DNA of 64,000 bases, taken from positions 1 through 64,000 of the forward strand of contig JBAYSY010000009.1 of the NCBI GenBank assembly GCA_041675885.1. Direction: 5' to 3'. This document shows, one piece after another, positions 50,288 to 59,613 of the stretch. The notes beneath the pieces are model-generated. The model searched no databases and was not told the origin of the DNA. It saw only the letters and a program-made list of their open reading frames with translations. This stretch comes from JBAYSY01 sp041675885 (GTDB lineage Bacteria; Pseudomonadota; Alphaproteobacteria; Rhodobacterales; Rhodobacteraceae). Position 1 is the first letter of the stretch. Every line of letters starts with the position of its first letter. The position numbers and the translations under genes were made by a program.

Positions 50288-50641
50288 TCAGGCGGCAAAG
50301 GCATTCTCGATCACCTCGATCCGGCCGAGCCCGTCGACCAGCGCCACGTCGAATCGCGATTCGGTCAACTCCCCCGCGGGTTCACCGCCAAGGAATTCCG
50401 CGGCCGAGGCGTAGATCCGCGCCATCTGCCGGGCCGAGAGCCGTTCGGCCGCCTGCGCGTGGGTGCGGCTGTGCTTGACCTCGATGAATACCACCCGCCC
50501 GCCCTCGCGGGCGATCAGGTCGATCTCACCGCCCCGGCCGCGCCAGCGCCGGGCCGCGATGACACGCCCGCCTTCGGCATAGTGCCGTTCGACCGCCCGT
50601 TCAGCCCCGAGACCGGCATGATAGGATCGCTGCCCGCTCAT
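50288..50641 (-). CDS. YraN/UPF0102 family endonuclease-like protein
   Basis: This 117-residue protein has the restriction-endonuclease-like core WRGRGGEIDLIAREGGRVVFIEVKHSRT, with the Glu/Asp-x-Lys metal-binding residues (GEIDLI, EVK). The biological role of the family is uncertain; a few members affect recombination or stress survival. The start overlaps the rsmI stop (ATGA), the common rsmI-yraN order, so it is co-translated with rsmI. Confidence 0.92.
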   Translation of the reverse strand: MSGQRSYHAGLGAERAVERHYAEGGRVIAARRWRGRGGEIDLIAREGGRVVFIEVKHSRTHAQAAERLSARQMARIYASAAEFLGGEPAGELTESRFDVALVDGLGRIEVIENAFAA

Positions 50642-51540
50642 TCCCCCTGCCCTCCTTCGTCACGCATCATATCCAGCGCCATCCGATACATATCGCGCCG
50701 CGGCAGGCCCAGCGCCGCCGCCACCTCGGCGGCCGCATCCCGCACCCCGCCGCGTTCCAGCGCCGCGCGCAGCGCCGCCTCGACCGCCTCGGGCCCGGCC
50801 GGCACCGGGGCGGCCCGGTCGAGCACCACCACCACCTCGCCCCGGGGCGGGTCGTCCTCTGCCTGCTGCGCCAGCACCCCCAGCGGGCCGCGACGCACCT
50901 CCTCGAACCGCTTGGTGAGTTCCCGGCAGAGCGCAGCGCCCCTTTCCTCTCCGCAATGATCCGTCAATTCCCTTAACAATCTCCCAACGCGTTTCGGGGA
51001 TTCATAGAGAATCACGGTCGCCGGGATCGCCGCGACCTCGCGCAGGAACGCCTGCCGCGCGCCGCCCGAGACCGGCGGAAAGCCCGCGAACAGGAACCGG
51101 TCGCTGGGCAGGCCCGAGACGGCGAGCGCGGCCAGCACCGCCGAGGCGCCCGGCACCGCGTGGACCCGGTGGCCTTCGGCGATCGCCTCGCGCGCAAGTC
51201 GATAGCCCGGATCGGCGACCAGCGGCGTGCCCGCGTCGGACGCATAGGCGACCGACCGCCCTTCGGCCAGCGCCCGCAGCAGCCGCGGCCGCACCTTTGC
51301 GCCGTTGTGGTCGTGATAGGCCACCATCGGCCGCCCGGCCGGCGCGATGCCGTGGATATCCATCAGCCGCCGCAGCGTCCGCGTGTCTTCGGCCGCCAGC
51401 ACATCGGCCGTCGCCAGCACATCGAGCGCCCGCAGCGTGATGTCGCGTGCCGCGCCGATCGGCGTCGCCACCAGATGCAGCCCCGGGGCCAACGGGCCCA
51501 AATCGGCGGGGCCCGAATCGGCGGAGAACGGACCGCGCAT
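50638..51540 (-). CDS. rsmI: 16S rRNA (cytidine(1402)-2'-O)-methyltransferase
   Basis: This 300-residue SAM enzyme modifies C1402 at the ribosomal decoding centre. The tetrapyrrole-methylase fold is clear: LHLVATPIGAARDITLRALD, VLAAEDTRT, YHDHNGA, SDAGTPLVADPGYRLAREAI and PGASAVLAALAVSGLP. The C-terminal helical part follows a conserved KRVG segment. It is divergent from the LpoA-like gene, with 84 bases between starts. Confidence 0.96.
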   Translation of the reverse strand: MRGPFSADSGPADLGPLAPGLHLVATPIGAARDITLRALDVLATADVLAAEDTRTLRRLMDIHGIAPAGRPMVAYHDHNGAKVRPRLLRALAEGRSVAYASDAGTPLVADPGYRLAREAIAEGHRVHAVPGASAVLAALAVSGLPSDRFLFAGFPPVSGGARQAFLREVAAIPATVILYESPKRVGRLLRELTDHCGEERGAALCRELTKRFEEVRRGPLGVLAQQAEDDPPRGEVVVVLDRAAPVPAGPEAVEAALRAALERGGVRDAAAEVAAALGLPRRDMYRMALDMMRDEGGQGE

Positions 51541-51624
51541 CGTTTCGCCTTTCCTGACACGTTTACTTCACCCCCGGATGCGCATAGGCTTTCGCGCCGA
51601 CCGCAGAATTCGGGAGATTGCGCG

Positions 51625-52800
51625 ATGTTCGCCGTTCCGGGCCTTGCCCGCAAGTCATTGGGGAAAATTGTTCTCATCTTTTCCGCGCTCTGGCTCGCGG
51701 CCTGCGAGCCGGTGGCCACGGGGCTCGGCGGGCCTTCGATCGACACCGGCGCGCCGGTGCCGGTGGCGCTGCTGGTGCCCGGCGGCTCGGGGCAGGAAAG
51801 CGACGCGCTGATCGCCCGCAGCCTGGAAAACGCCGCGCGGCTGGCGATCTCGGACCTCGACGGGGTACGGATCGACCTGCGGGTCTACAACACCGCGGGC
51901 CAGCCCGGGCAGGCCGCATCCCTCGCCCGGCAGGCGGCCGCCGACGGCGCGCGCATCATCCTCGGCCCGGTCTTCGCGCAGGAGGCGAACGCCGCCGGGA
52001 ACGCGGTCGCCGGGCAGGGACTCAACGTGCTCAGCTTCTCGAACAACACCGATATCGCGGGCGGCAACGTCTTCGTGCTGGGGCCCACCTTCCAGAACAC
52101 CGCCGACCGGCTGGCCGGTTACGCGCAGCGGCAGGGGATGGGGCGCGTGCTGATCGTGCATGACCGCAACGCGGCGGGCGAGGTCGGGCGTGCCGCCATC
52201 GCCCGGGCGGTCGCCGATGCCGGGGGCAGCGTCGCGGGCACCAGTTCCTACGAATTCTCGCAAAACGGCGTGGTGCAGGCGGTGCCGGGCATCGTGTCCT
52301 CGGCCCGCTCCGCCGGGGCGGATGCGGTGTTCTTCACCGCCGATACCGCCGGTGCGCTGCCGCTTCTGTCGCAGCTTCTGCGCGAGAACGGGCTTACCCC
52401 CGCGGTGACGCGGTTCATCGGCCTGACCCGCTGGGACATCCCGCAGGCGACACTGGCGCTGCCCGGGGTGCAGGGCGGCTGGTTCGCGCTGCCCGATCCC
52501 GTGCTCAACGAACGGTTCCAGGGGCGCTACATGGCCGCCTTCGGCGAGATGCCGCATCCGATCGCCGGGCTCGCCTACGACGGGATCGCCGCCATCGGCG
52601 CGCTGGTGCGGCAGGGGAACGCCGATGCGCTGACCGGCCGGGCGCTCACCCAGGGGGCGGGCTTCGTCGGCACCGGCGGCATCTTCCGGCTCAACCGCGA
52701 CGGCACCAACCAGCGCGGGCTGGCGGTGGCCGAGATCCGCGACAATCAGGTGGTTGTGATTGACCCTGCCCCGAGAAGCTTCGGCGGCGCCGGGTTCTGA
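51625..52800 (+). CDS. LpoA-like penicillin-binding protein activator lipoprotein
   Basis: This 391-residue lipoprotein has a lipobox LAAC (Cys at about residue 27) after a signal segment. The remainder is a periplasmic binding-protein fold of the Leu/Ile/Val type (VALLVPGGSGQESDALIARSLENAARLAI, ILGPVFAQEANAAGNAVAGQ, LTRWDIPQATLALPGVQGGWF). This matches the C-terminal domain of LpoA, so it is annotated as a PBP activator. The ligand is unknown. It reads into the 5' end of glnD with 41 bases of overlap if the TTG start of glnD is right. Confidence 0.88.
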   Translation: MFAVPGLARKSLGKIVLIFSALWLAACEPVATGLGGPSIDTGAPVPVALLVPGGSGQESDALIARSLENAARLAISDLDGVRIDLRVYNTAGQPGQAASLARQAAADGARIILGPVFAQEANAAGNAVAGQGLNVLSFSNNTDIAGGNVFVLGPTFQNTADRLAGYAQRQGMGRVLIVHDRNAAGEVGRAAIARAVADAGGSVAGTSSYEFSQNGVVQAVPGIVSSARSAGADAVFFTADTAGALPLLSQLLRENGLTPAVTRFIGLTRWDIPQATLALPGVQGGWFALPDPVLNERFQGRYMAAFGEMPHPIAGLAYDGIAAIGALVRQGNADALTGRALTQGAGFVGTGGIFRLNRDGTNQRGLAVAEIRDNQVVVIDPAPRSFGGAGF

Positions 52801-55618
52801 CCCGGCCCGCCCCACCGCACCGCCGCCGCCCCCTGCCCCGCCCGCCATCCCGGCCGGGCGGGCCGAGGATGCGCCGATCCGCCCGGTGTCCGAGCTGATC
52901 GACACCGGCGCCGTCTGCGCTGCCATCGCCGCCGATATCGCCGCTCCGGACGGCGGCGACGCCAGGGCCCGCCGCATGGTCGCAGTACGCCACCTCGCCG
53001 CCGCGCGCGAGGCCGGAAACGCCCGGCTGGAGGCCGCCTTCCGCAACCGGCCGCTGGCGGCGCGGGCACTGGTACGCGGGCAGGCGGCGCTGACCGACGA
53101 GCTGGTGTGCTGCGCACATCGGGTGGTGGTGACGCTCCTGCACCCGCTGCCGACCCCCACTAGGGCCGAGCGGCTGGCGCTGGTCGCGGTGGGCGGCTAC
53201 GGCCGGGCCGAGATGGCGCCGCAATCCGACGTGGACCTCTTGTTCCTCAGCCCGTGGAAGACCACCCCCTGGGCCGAAAGCGTGACCGAATCCATGCTTT
53301 ACATCCTGTGGGACCTGCGGCTGAAGGTCGGCCACGCCAGCCGCAGCCTGGCCGACTGCCTGCGGCTGGCGCGCGAGGACGTGACGATCCGCACCGCCCT
53401 TCTGGAACACCGCTACCTTGCCGGCGACGCGGCGCTGGTCGCCGACCTCGGCCACAGGCTGCGCCACGACCTCTTCGCCCGCACCGGCCCGGAGTTCATC
53501 GAGGCCAAGCTCGCCGAACGGGCCGAGCGCCACCGCAAGCAGGGCAGCCAGCGCTATGTGCTGGAACCCAACGTCAAGGAGGGCAAGGGCGGCCTGCGCG
53601 ACCTGCAAACCCTCTACTGGATCGGCAAATACCTGCACGGCACCGAACGCGCCGCCGGGCTGGTGGCCGAAGGGCTGTTCCGACAGGAGGAATACGAACG
53701 CTTCCGCCGGGCCGAGACCTTCCTCTGGGCGGTGCGCTGCCACCTGCACTACATCACCGGCCGCCCGACCGACCAGCTCACCTTCGACCTCCAGGTCGAG
53801 GTGGCCGAGCGCATGGGCTATGCCGACCGGGACGGCCGCCGGGCGGTGGAACAGTTCATGCAGGACTATTTCCGCCACGCCACCCGCGTGGGCGAACTGA
53901 CCCGGATCTTCCTGACCGCGCTCGAAGCCCGGCATGTGAAAAGCGAGCCGCTGCTGGCGGGCCTGCTGCGCCGCCGCCGCAAGGCGAAACCCGGCTACCG
54001 GATCGAGCAGAACCGGCTCAACCTCACCGATCCTTCCGCCTTCATCGCCGATCCGCTGAACCTGCTGCGGCTGTTCGAGGAGGCGCTGCGCACCGGGCTG
54101 CTGATCCACCCCGACGCCATGCGGCTGGTCGCCGCCAACCTGCACCTGTTCGACGAGGATTTCCGCGCCGACCGCGAGGCCAACCGCATCTTCCTCGACC
54201 TCATGCTGAAACACGGCAACCCGGAACGCGCGCTACGCCGGATGAACGAGCTTGGCGTGCTCTCGGCCTTCATCCCCGAATTCGAACCCATCGTGGCGAT
54301 GATGCAGTTCAACGTCTACCACCACTACACGGTGGACGAACACACCATCCAGTGCATCAGCACGCTGGCCCAGATCGAGCGCGAGGAACTGGTCGAGGAA
54401 CTGCCCATCGCCTCACGCATCCTCAAGGAGGGCGTGAACCGCCGGGTGCTCTATGTCGCGTTGCTCCTGCATGACATCGGCAAGGGCAGGCCCGAGGACC
54501 ACTCGATCCTCGGTGCCCGGATCGCCCGCAGGCTGGCGCCCCGGCTGGGGCTGACGCCCGAGGAGGCCGAGACCGTGGAATGGCTGGTGCGCCATCACCT
54601 CCTGATGTCCGACACCGCGCAGAAACGCGACATCTCCGACCCGCGCACCGTGCGCGACTTCGCCCGGGCGGTGAAGACGCGCCGCCGCCTCGACCTGCTC
54701 ACGGTGCTCACGGTCTGCGACATCCGCGGCGTCGGGCCGGGCACCTGGAACAACTGGAAGGCCATGCTGCTGCGCCAGCTTTACCGCGACACCGCCGAGG
54801 CGCTGGAAAACGGGCTGGAGGCCGTCAACCGCGACAAGCGCGAGAGTGAGGCGAAGAAGGCCCTGCGCGCGGCGCTGGCCGACTGGCCGCGCACCGACCT
54901 GCGCGCCGAGACCGCCCGGCATTACGGCCCCTACTGGCAGGGGCTTTCGACCGAGACCCAGGTGGTCTTCGCCCGCCTGCTGCGCGGCCTTTCCGCCGAC
55001 GAGGTGCGCATCGACCTGCATCCCGACCCCGACCGCGACGCCACCCGCGCCTGTTTCGCGCTGGCCGACCATCCGGGCATCTTCTCGCGCCTCGCGGGCG
55101 CGCTGGCGCTGGTGGGGGCGAATGTGGTGGACGCACGGACCTATACCTCGAAGGACGGTTTCGCCACCGCCGCGTTCTGGGTGCAGGACCACGACGGCCA
55201 CCCCTACGAGGTCAGCCGCCTGCCCCGGCTGCGCGGCATGATCGAAAAGATACTGAAGGGCGAGATCGTCGCCCGCGACGCGCTGAAGGACCGCGACCGG
55301 GTGAAAAAGCGCGAACGCGCCTTCCGCTTCCCCACCACCATCACCTTCGACAACGAGGGCTCGGACATCTACACCATCATCGAGGTCGATACCCGCGACC
55401 GGCCCGGCCTGCTTTACGACCTGACCCGGACGCTGGCGGCCAACAACATCTATATCGCCAGCGCCGTGATCGCCACTTTCGGGGCACAGGTGGTGGATAC
55501 CTTCTACGTCAAGGACATGTTCGGGCTGAAGCTGCATACGCAGTCGAAACAGGACGCGCTGGAAAAGAAACTGCGGCAGGCGATCGCCGAAGGGGCCGAA
55601 AGGGCGCTTGCGGAATGA
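52760..55618 (+). CDS. glnD: [Protein-PII] uridylyltransferase / bifunctional nitrogen sensor
   Basis: This protein of about 952 residues controls PII signalling by adding or removing UMP. The nucleotidyltransferase core is GGYGRAEMAPQSDVDLLFLSP (near residue 143). An HD phosphohydrolase (LLLHDIGKGRPEDHS, near 570) and two ACT domains at the C-terminus follow (ADHPGIFSRLAGAL and VDTRDRPGLLYDLTRTLA). The first possible codon is a TTG at 52760 inside the lipoprotein gene; the alternative GTG at 52886 would remove a Pro/Ala-rich segment. The start is therefore uncertain. murJ overlaps its stop by ATGA. Confidence 0.95.
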   Translation: MTLPREASAAPGSDPARPTAPPPPPAPPAIPAGRAEDAPIRPVSELIDTGAVCAAIAADIAAPDGGDARARRMVAVRHLAAAREAGNARLEAAFRNRPLAARALVRGQAALTDELVCCAHRVVVTLLHPLPTPTRAERLALVAVGGYGRAEMAPQSDVDLLFLSPWKTTPWAESVTESMLYILWDLRLKVGHASRSLADCLRLAREDVTIRTALLEHRYLAGDAALVADLGHRLRHDLFARTGPEFIEAKLAERAERHRKQGSQRYVLEPNVKEGKGGLRDLQTLYWIGKYLHGTERAAGLVAEGLFRQEEYERFRRAETFLWAVRCHLHYITGRPTDQLTFDLQVEVAERMGYADRDGRRAVEQFMQDYFRHATRVGELTRIFLTALEARHVKSEPLLAGLLRRRRKAKPGYRIEQNRLNLTDPSAFIADPLNLLRLFEEALRTGLLIHPDAMRLVAANLHLFDEDFRADREANRIFLDLMLKHGNPERALRRMNELGVLSAFIPEFEPIVAMMQFNVYHHYTVDEHTIQCISTLAQIEREELVEELPIASRILKEGVNRRVLYVALLLHDIGKGRPEDHSILGARIARRLAPRLGLTPEEAETVEWLVRHHLLMSDTAQKRDISDPRTVRDFARAVKTRRRLDLLTVLTVCDIRGVGPGTWNNWKAMLLRQLYRDTAEALENGLEAVNRDKRESEAKKALRAALADWPRTDLRAETARHYGPYWQGLSTETQVVFARLLRGLSADEVRIDLHPDPDRDATRACFALADHPGIFSRLAGALALVGANVVDARTYTSKDGFATAAFWVQDHDGHPYEVSRLPRLRGMIEKILKGEIVARDALKDRDRVKKRERAFRFPTTITFDNEGSDIYTIIEVDTRDRPGLLYDLTRTLAANNIYIASAVIATFGAQVVDTFYVKDMFGLKLHTQSKQDALEKKLRQAIAEGAERALAE

Positions 55619-57156
55619 CCCGGCCGATCCGTCTCGTCTCCGGTTTCCTGACCGTGGGGTTCTGGACGCTGGCCAGCCGCGTCGCGGGCTTCGCGCGCGA
55701 CGTGATGATGGCCGCCTATCTGGGCGCCGGGCCGGTGGCCGAGGCGTTCCTGATCGCCTTCTCGCTGCCCAACATGTTCCGCCGCTTCTTCGCCGAGGGC
55801 GCCTTCAACATGGCCTTCGTGCCGATGTTCTCGAAGAAATACGAGGCGGGCGAAGAGGCCGGGGAATTCGCCCGCGACGCCTATTGGGGGATGGCGGGCC
55901 TTCTGCTGCTGTTCACGCTGGCCGGGATGCTGGGGATGCCGTGGCTGGTGTGGGCCATGGCCTCGGGCTTTGCCGGGGACGAACGCTTCGACATGGCGGT
56001 GCTGTTCGGCACCATCGCCTTTCCCTACATCCTGTTCATCTCGCTCACGGCGCTCTTGTCGGGCGTGCTGAACGCCACCGGCCGCTTCATGGCCACCGCC
56101 GCGGTGCCGATCCTGATGAACGCGCTGTTCATCGTGGCCATGCTCGCCGCGGCACGGCTGGGCTGGGACATGGGGCTGACGCTCTCCTGGGCGGTGCCGG
56201 TCTCGGGGGTGGCGCAACTGGTGGTGATCTGGCTCGCCCTGCGCCGGGCCGGGTTCCGGCTGCCATTCCGCTGGCCGCGGCTGACGCCCGACCTGCGGCG
56301 GCTGGCGGTGATCGCCGCGCCCGCCTTGCTGGCCGGGGGGGTCGTCCAGATCAACCTGATCGTCGGCCGTCAGGTCGCCTCGTTCACCGAGGGTGCGGTC
56401 GCCTGGCTCAGCTATGCCGACCGGCTCTACCAGCTTCCGCTCGGCGTGGTCGGAATCGCCATCGGCGTGGTGCTGCTGCCGGACCTGTCACGGCGGCTGC
56501 GGGCGGGCGATGCCGAGGGCGGGCGGGCCTCGTTCAACCGCGGCACCGAATTCGCGCTGGCGCTGACCCTGCCCGCCGCCGTGGCGCTGGTGGTGATCGC
56601 GCTGCCGCTGGTGTCGGTCCTCTTCCAGCGCGGCCAGTTCGGCCCCGGGGACAGCGCCAATACCGCGCTGGCGCTGGCGGTCTACGGGCTCGGGCTTCCG
56701 GCCTTCGTGCTGCACAAGACCTTGCAGCCGCTGTTCTACGCGCGCGAGGACACCCGCCGCCCGTTCCATTACGCGGTGGTCTGCATGATCGTGAACGCCG
56801 TGGTTGCCGTCGGGCTGATGCCGGTGATCGGCTTCATCGCCGCCGCCATCGGCACCACCGTTGCCGCCTGGGCCATGGTGGCGCAACTGTGGATCGGCTC
56901 ACGCCCGATGGGCGTGCAGGTGACGCTGGACGACCGCTTCCGCGCCCGGATCTGGCGCATCGTGCTCGCGTCGCTGGTGATGGGCATGGTGCTGTTCGCC
57001 GCCTCGGCCGGGCTGGCCGGGGCGCTGGACGGCGGGCGCGGGCGTTACGCGGCGCTGGGGGCGCTGGTCCTGCTGGGGATGGTCAGCTACTTCGGCGCGG
57101 GCCTGCTGTTCGGCGCCTTCCGCATCGCCGATTTCCGCTCTGCCCTGCGCCGGTGA
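55615..57156 (+). CDS. murJ: Lipid II flippase MurJ
   Basis: This 513-residue inner membrane protein of the MOP superfamily has about 14 transmembrane helices. Conserved stretches are FWTLASRVAGFARDVMMAAYLGAGPVAEAFLIAFSLPN, RRFFAEGAFNMAFVP, and VVGIAIGVVLLPDLSR. The start overlaps glnD by ATGA, the usual glnD-murJ pairing. It moves lipid II to the periplasm for peptidoglycan synthesis. Confidence 0.97.
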   Translation: MTRPIRLVSGFLTVGFWTLASRVAGFARDVMMAAYLGAGPVAEAFLIAFSLPNMFRRFFAEGAFNMAFVPMFSKKYEAGEEAGEFARDAYWGMAGLLLLFTLAGMLGMPWLVWAMASGFAGDERFDMAVLFGTIAFPYILFISLTALLSGVLNATGRFMATAAVPILMNALFIVAMLAAARLGWDMGLTLSWAVPVSGVAQLVVIWLALRRAGFRLPFRWPRLTPDLRRLAVIAAPALLAGGVVQINLIVGRQVASFTEGAVAWLSYADRLYQLPLGVVGIAIGVVLLPDLSRRLRAGDAEGGRASFNRGTEFALALTLPAAVALVVIALPLVSVLFQRGQFGPGDSANTALALAVYGLGLPAFVLHKTLQPLFYAREDTRRPFHYAVVCMIVNAVVAVGLMPVIGFIAAAIGTTVAAWAMVAQLWIGSRPMGVQVTLDDRFRARIWRIVLASLVMGMVLFAASAGLAGALDGGRGRYAALGALVLLGMVSYFGAGLLFGAFRIADFRSALRR

Positions 57157-57167
57157 CAGGGTGGGAA

Positions 57168-57248
57168 GGTGCGCTGAAGCGCACCCTACGGGTCTTGCTC
57201 CGACGGCATGGAGCAGACGCGGCCCCGTAGGGTGCGCTTCAGCGCACC
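57168..57248. repeat. Inverted pair of REP-like palindromes (REPIN-like)
   Basis: GGTGCGCTGAAGCGCACC + CTACGG (57168-57191) and its exact inverse CCGTAG + GGTGCGCTTCAGCGCACC (57225-57248) flank 33 bases. Twelve bases after the murJ stop. This is the only place in the window where two REP copies form a head-to-head pair. Confidence 0.8.
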
Positions 57249-57293
57249 GCCACCCCCCTTGTCCGGAACAGCCGCGAAGCGGACCGGGCGGCA
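57249..57293 (+). repeat. Dispersed repeat D, degenerate copy
   Basis: cccccttgtccggaacagccg then cgaagcggaccgggcggc resembles the left end of the repeat at 10431 with several changes, immediately after the REP pair. Confidence 0.55.
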
Positions 57294-57374
57294 CAGGGAC
57301 AACCACCATGGGAAAGGGTTGGAAAACGGCAAATCACACGCCATAACCCATTGATTCTAAACGATCAAAGATCC

Positions 57375-57390
57375 GTCCCACGCATGGGAC
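57375..57390 (-). terminator. Possible terminator hairpin of the rhomboid-like gene
   Basis: GTCCCA-CGCA-TGGGAC, nine bases beyond the stop codon; on the minus strand GGATCTTTGATCG follows. A short stem and weak U-tract make this only a candidate. Confidence 0.45.
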
Positions 57391-57398
57391 ACCCGTCC

Positions 57399-58079
57399 CT
57401 ACCGCTGCCGCAACAGCGCCAGCATCCGTGCCGCGCCGCCGGGGCTGACCACGAAGGAAAGCGCGAAACCCGCCCCGAACCCGGCGATATCGGCGATCCA
57501 GTCGTTCCCGCCCAGCATCAGCCCGAAGGACACCCGGATCGCCACCAGCGCCGCGATCAGCCCGAAGGCCCGCAGCCGGTTGCCCCCCGTCGCCCCCAGC
57601 CGCAGCCAGAGCAGATAGGTGAAGGCCCCGATCAGCCCGAACACCGCCGGATAGCCGCCGATCAGCGCCTGCGGCCCGCCCCCGAGCCCGGTATAGGCCA
57701 GCGCCCCCGCGACCGCACCGCCGAAGAACACCGCCAGCACCGCCCAGGGCCGGAACACCTCGCCCACCATCTTGCCCAGCGCCAGCAGGAACATCACCAC
57801 GAAGACCGCATGACCGAACCCCAGATGCACGAAAGGATAGGTCACGACCCGCGCCGCATCCCCCAGCGGCCAGCGCCGGTTCTCCCACATCCATTCGAAC
57901 ATGCCGGGCGAAAAGGCGAACCGCTCGAACGCCTCAAGCCGCCAGCCGATCCCCTCGGCCCCGCCGACGATCCCGTTCTGGCCGAGCCACAGCACCACCT
58001 CCATCGCGATCACCGGCAGGGCCAGCGCCCAGACCACCGGCGGCAGCGGGTTGACCGCGCCATTGTGTTCACCGCTCAT
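57399..58079 (-). CDS. Rhomboid-family membrane protein lacking catalytic residues (pseudoprotease)
   Basis: This 226-residue protein has six predicted helices of rhomboid type. The HxxxxH stretch of active rhomboids is partly kept (YPFVHLGFGHAVF near 81-93) and a GxxxG helix is seen. However, the catalytic GxSG motif reads GGYPAVFG (Tyr143 for Ser), and the His-bearing HxxGF motif reads DIAGF (Asp197 for His). Both dyad residues are missing, so it cannot hydrolyse peptides by the known mechanism. It may bind or chaperone membrane clients as iRhoms and derlins do. The start at 58079 has no clear ribosome-binding site. Confidence 0.85.
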   Translation of the reverse strand: MSGEHNGAVNPLPPVVWALALPVIAMEVVLWLGQNGIVGGAEGIGWRLEAFERFAFSPGMFEWMWENRRWPLGDAARVVTYPFVHLGFGHAVFVVMFLLALGKMVGEVFRPWAVLAVFFGGAVAGALAYTGLGGGPQALIGGYPAVFGLIGAFTYLLWLRLGATGGNRLRAFGLIAALVAIRVSFGLMLGGNDWIADIAGFGAGFALSFVVSPGGAARMLALLRQR

Positions 58080-58192
58080 CGACCCGTCCCTCTTGCGCCC
58101 ATCCTGCTTGAGCCAGCCCCTCTTGAGATTGACGCTCCCTGTTAGCGCGGATAAGCCGATGCCGCCAGACAATCCTGAACGGAGGCCCGCAG

Positions 58193-59245
58193 ATGACGGA
58201 CGCCACCCCCGAGACCGCGACCGGCACCACCGGCCGGTTCAAGACGCGCATCTTCTCGGGTATCCAGCCCTCGGGCGGGCTGACGCTCGGCAACTACCTG
58301 GGCGCGCTCAAGCGATTCGTGGAAAAGCAGGACGAGGGGATCGAGACGGTCTATTGCATCGTCGATCTCCATGCGATCACCGTCTGGCAGGATCCGGCCA
58401 GGCTGCGCCATGCGACGCGCGAACTGGCGGCGGGCTTCATCGCGGCGGGGATCGACCCGGCGCGCTCGATCCTGTTCAACCAGTCGCAGGTGAGCACCCA
58501 CGCGGAAATGGCCTGGCTGTTCAACTGCGTGGCACGCGTGGGCTGGATGTATCGCATGACCCAGTTCAAGGACAAGGCGGGCCGGAACAGCGAGAACGCC
58601 TCGCTGGGGCTCTTGGCCTATCCGGCGCTGATGGCGGCCGATATCCTGACCTATCACGCCACCCATGTGCCGGTGGGCGAGGACCAGAAACAGCACCTGG
58701 AACTGACCCGCGACATCGCCGCCAAGTTCAACCACGACTACGGGGTGGACTTCTTCCCGATCACCGAGCCGGTGATCGAAGGCGCGGCGACACGGGTGAT
58801 GAGCCTGCGCGACGGCACCAGGAAGATGTCGAAATCCGACCCTTCGGACATGAGCCGGATCAACCTGACCGACGACGCGGGAACCATCGCAAGCAAGATC
58901 CGCAAGGCCCGCACCGACCCCGAACCGCTGCCCGAGACGCTCGACGGGCTGAAGGACCGGCCCGAGGCGCGCAACCTCGTCAACATCTACGCCGCGCTGG
59001 CCGGGACGACGCCCGAGGCGGTGGTGGCGGAGTTCGCGGGCCAGGGCTTCGGCGCCTTCAAGCCGAAGCTCGCCGACCTCGCGGTCGCATCGCTCGCGCC
59101 GCTGTCGTCCGAGATGAGCCGGCTGATGGCCGACCCGGCCGAGATCGACCGAACGCTTGGCGAAGGCGCCGCAAGGGCCGAGGCGATCTCCCGCCCGATC
59201 CTCGAACAGGCTTTCGGGATCATGGGCATGGTCCGCTCCCGCTGA
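58193..59245 (+). CDS. trpS: Tryptophan--tRNA ligase
   Basis: This 350-residue class Ic aminoacyl-tRNA synthetase has a HIGH-like motif in FSGIQPSGGLTLGNYLGAL and the KMSKS motif in GTRKMSKSDPSDM. The segments YCIVDLHAITVW and FPITEPVIEGAATRVMSL are typical. It lies downstream of murJ with the rhomboid-like gene inverted between them. The start at 58193 follows GGAGGCC. Confidence 0.97.
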   Translation: MTDATPETATGTTGRFKTRIFSGIQPSGGLTLGNYLGALKRFVEKQDEGIETVYCIVDLHAITVWQDPARLRHATRELAAGFIAAGIDPARSILFNQSQVSTHAEMAWLFNCVARVGWMYRMTQFKDKAGRNSENASLGLLAYPALMAADILTYHATHVPVGEDQKQHLELTRDIAAKFNHDYGVDFFPITEPVIEGAATRVMSLRDGTRKMSKSDPSDMSRINLTDDAGTIASKIRKARTDPEPLPETLDGLKDRPEARNLVNIYAALAGTTPEAVVAEFAGQGFGAFKPKLADLAVASLAPLSSEMSRLMADPAEIDRTLGEGAARAEAISRPILEQAFGIMGMVRSR

Positions 59246-59274
59246 CCACCGCGCCGGGCGGAGCGCCTGACGGG

Positions 59275-59342
59275 GGGCGATCCGGGGCGCCCACGGGGCA
59301 CCCGTTCGCGGCTGGAGCCTTCCACCGGAAGGTTCCCGAGAC
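59275..59342. repeat. Dispersed repeat B, copy 2, with a covaried hairpin
   Basis: The shared block ggcgatccggggcgcccacg + gggcacccgttcgcggctg (59277-59314) is followed by a 10-bp stem GGAGCCTTCC-ACC-GGAAGGTTCC (59314-59336). This has the same length and position as the stem in the copy at 49084-49106 but a different sequence, with pairing kept. Confidence 0.8.
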
Positions 59343-59520
59343 GCCGCCTCCGCCGGGGCAATTCATCCACTGGAAGAATTGCTTCTCCCGGCGGGGATAT
59401 TTTCATCAAAGGCGAAGATGAAAAGGCGGTCTCAATATTATTTCACCGTGACCCAAATATCCTCGGGGGTGAATTGGCCGCAGGCCAAGAGGGGGCGGAC
59501 AGCCCCCTGCCCGGCCCGCC
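59343..59520. repeat. Dispersed repeat A, copy 3
   Basis: cgcctccgccgggg, caattcatccactggaagaa, tttcaccgtgacccaaatat, cctcgggggtgaattggccg and caggccaagagggggcggac follow the order seen at 6276-6480. An inserted segment ggatattttcatcaaaggcg then aagatgaaaaggcgg is new relative to copy 1. With repeat B it fills the 368-bp gap between trpS and the aminotransferase gene. Confidence 0.8.
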
Positions 59521-59613
59521 ACGGGCGCGGGCACCGGATATGTGCCGACACCCCTCTGGACCCGGCGTCCGGGCAGTGGTTAACTCCGCCCGGCACGCGA
59601 AGGAGGGTCCGCG

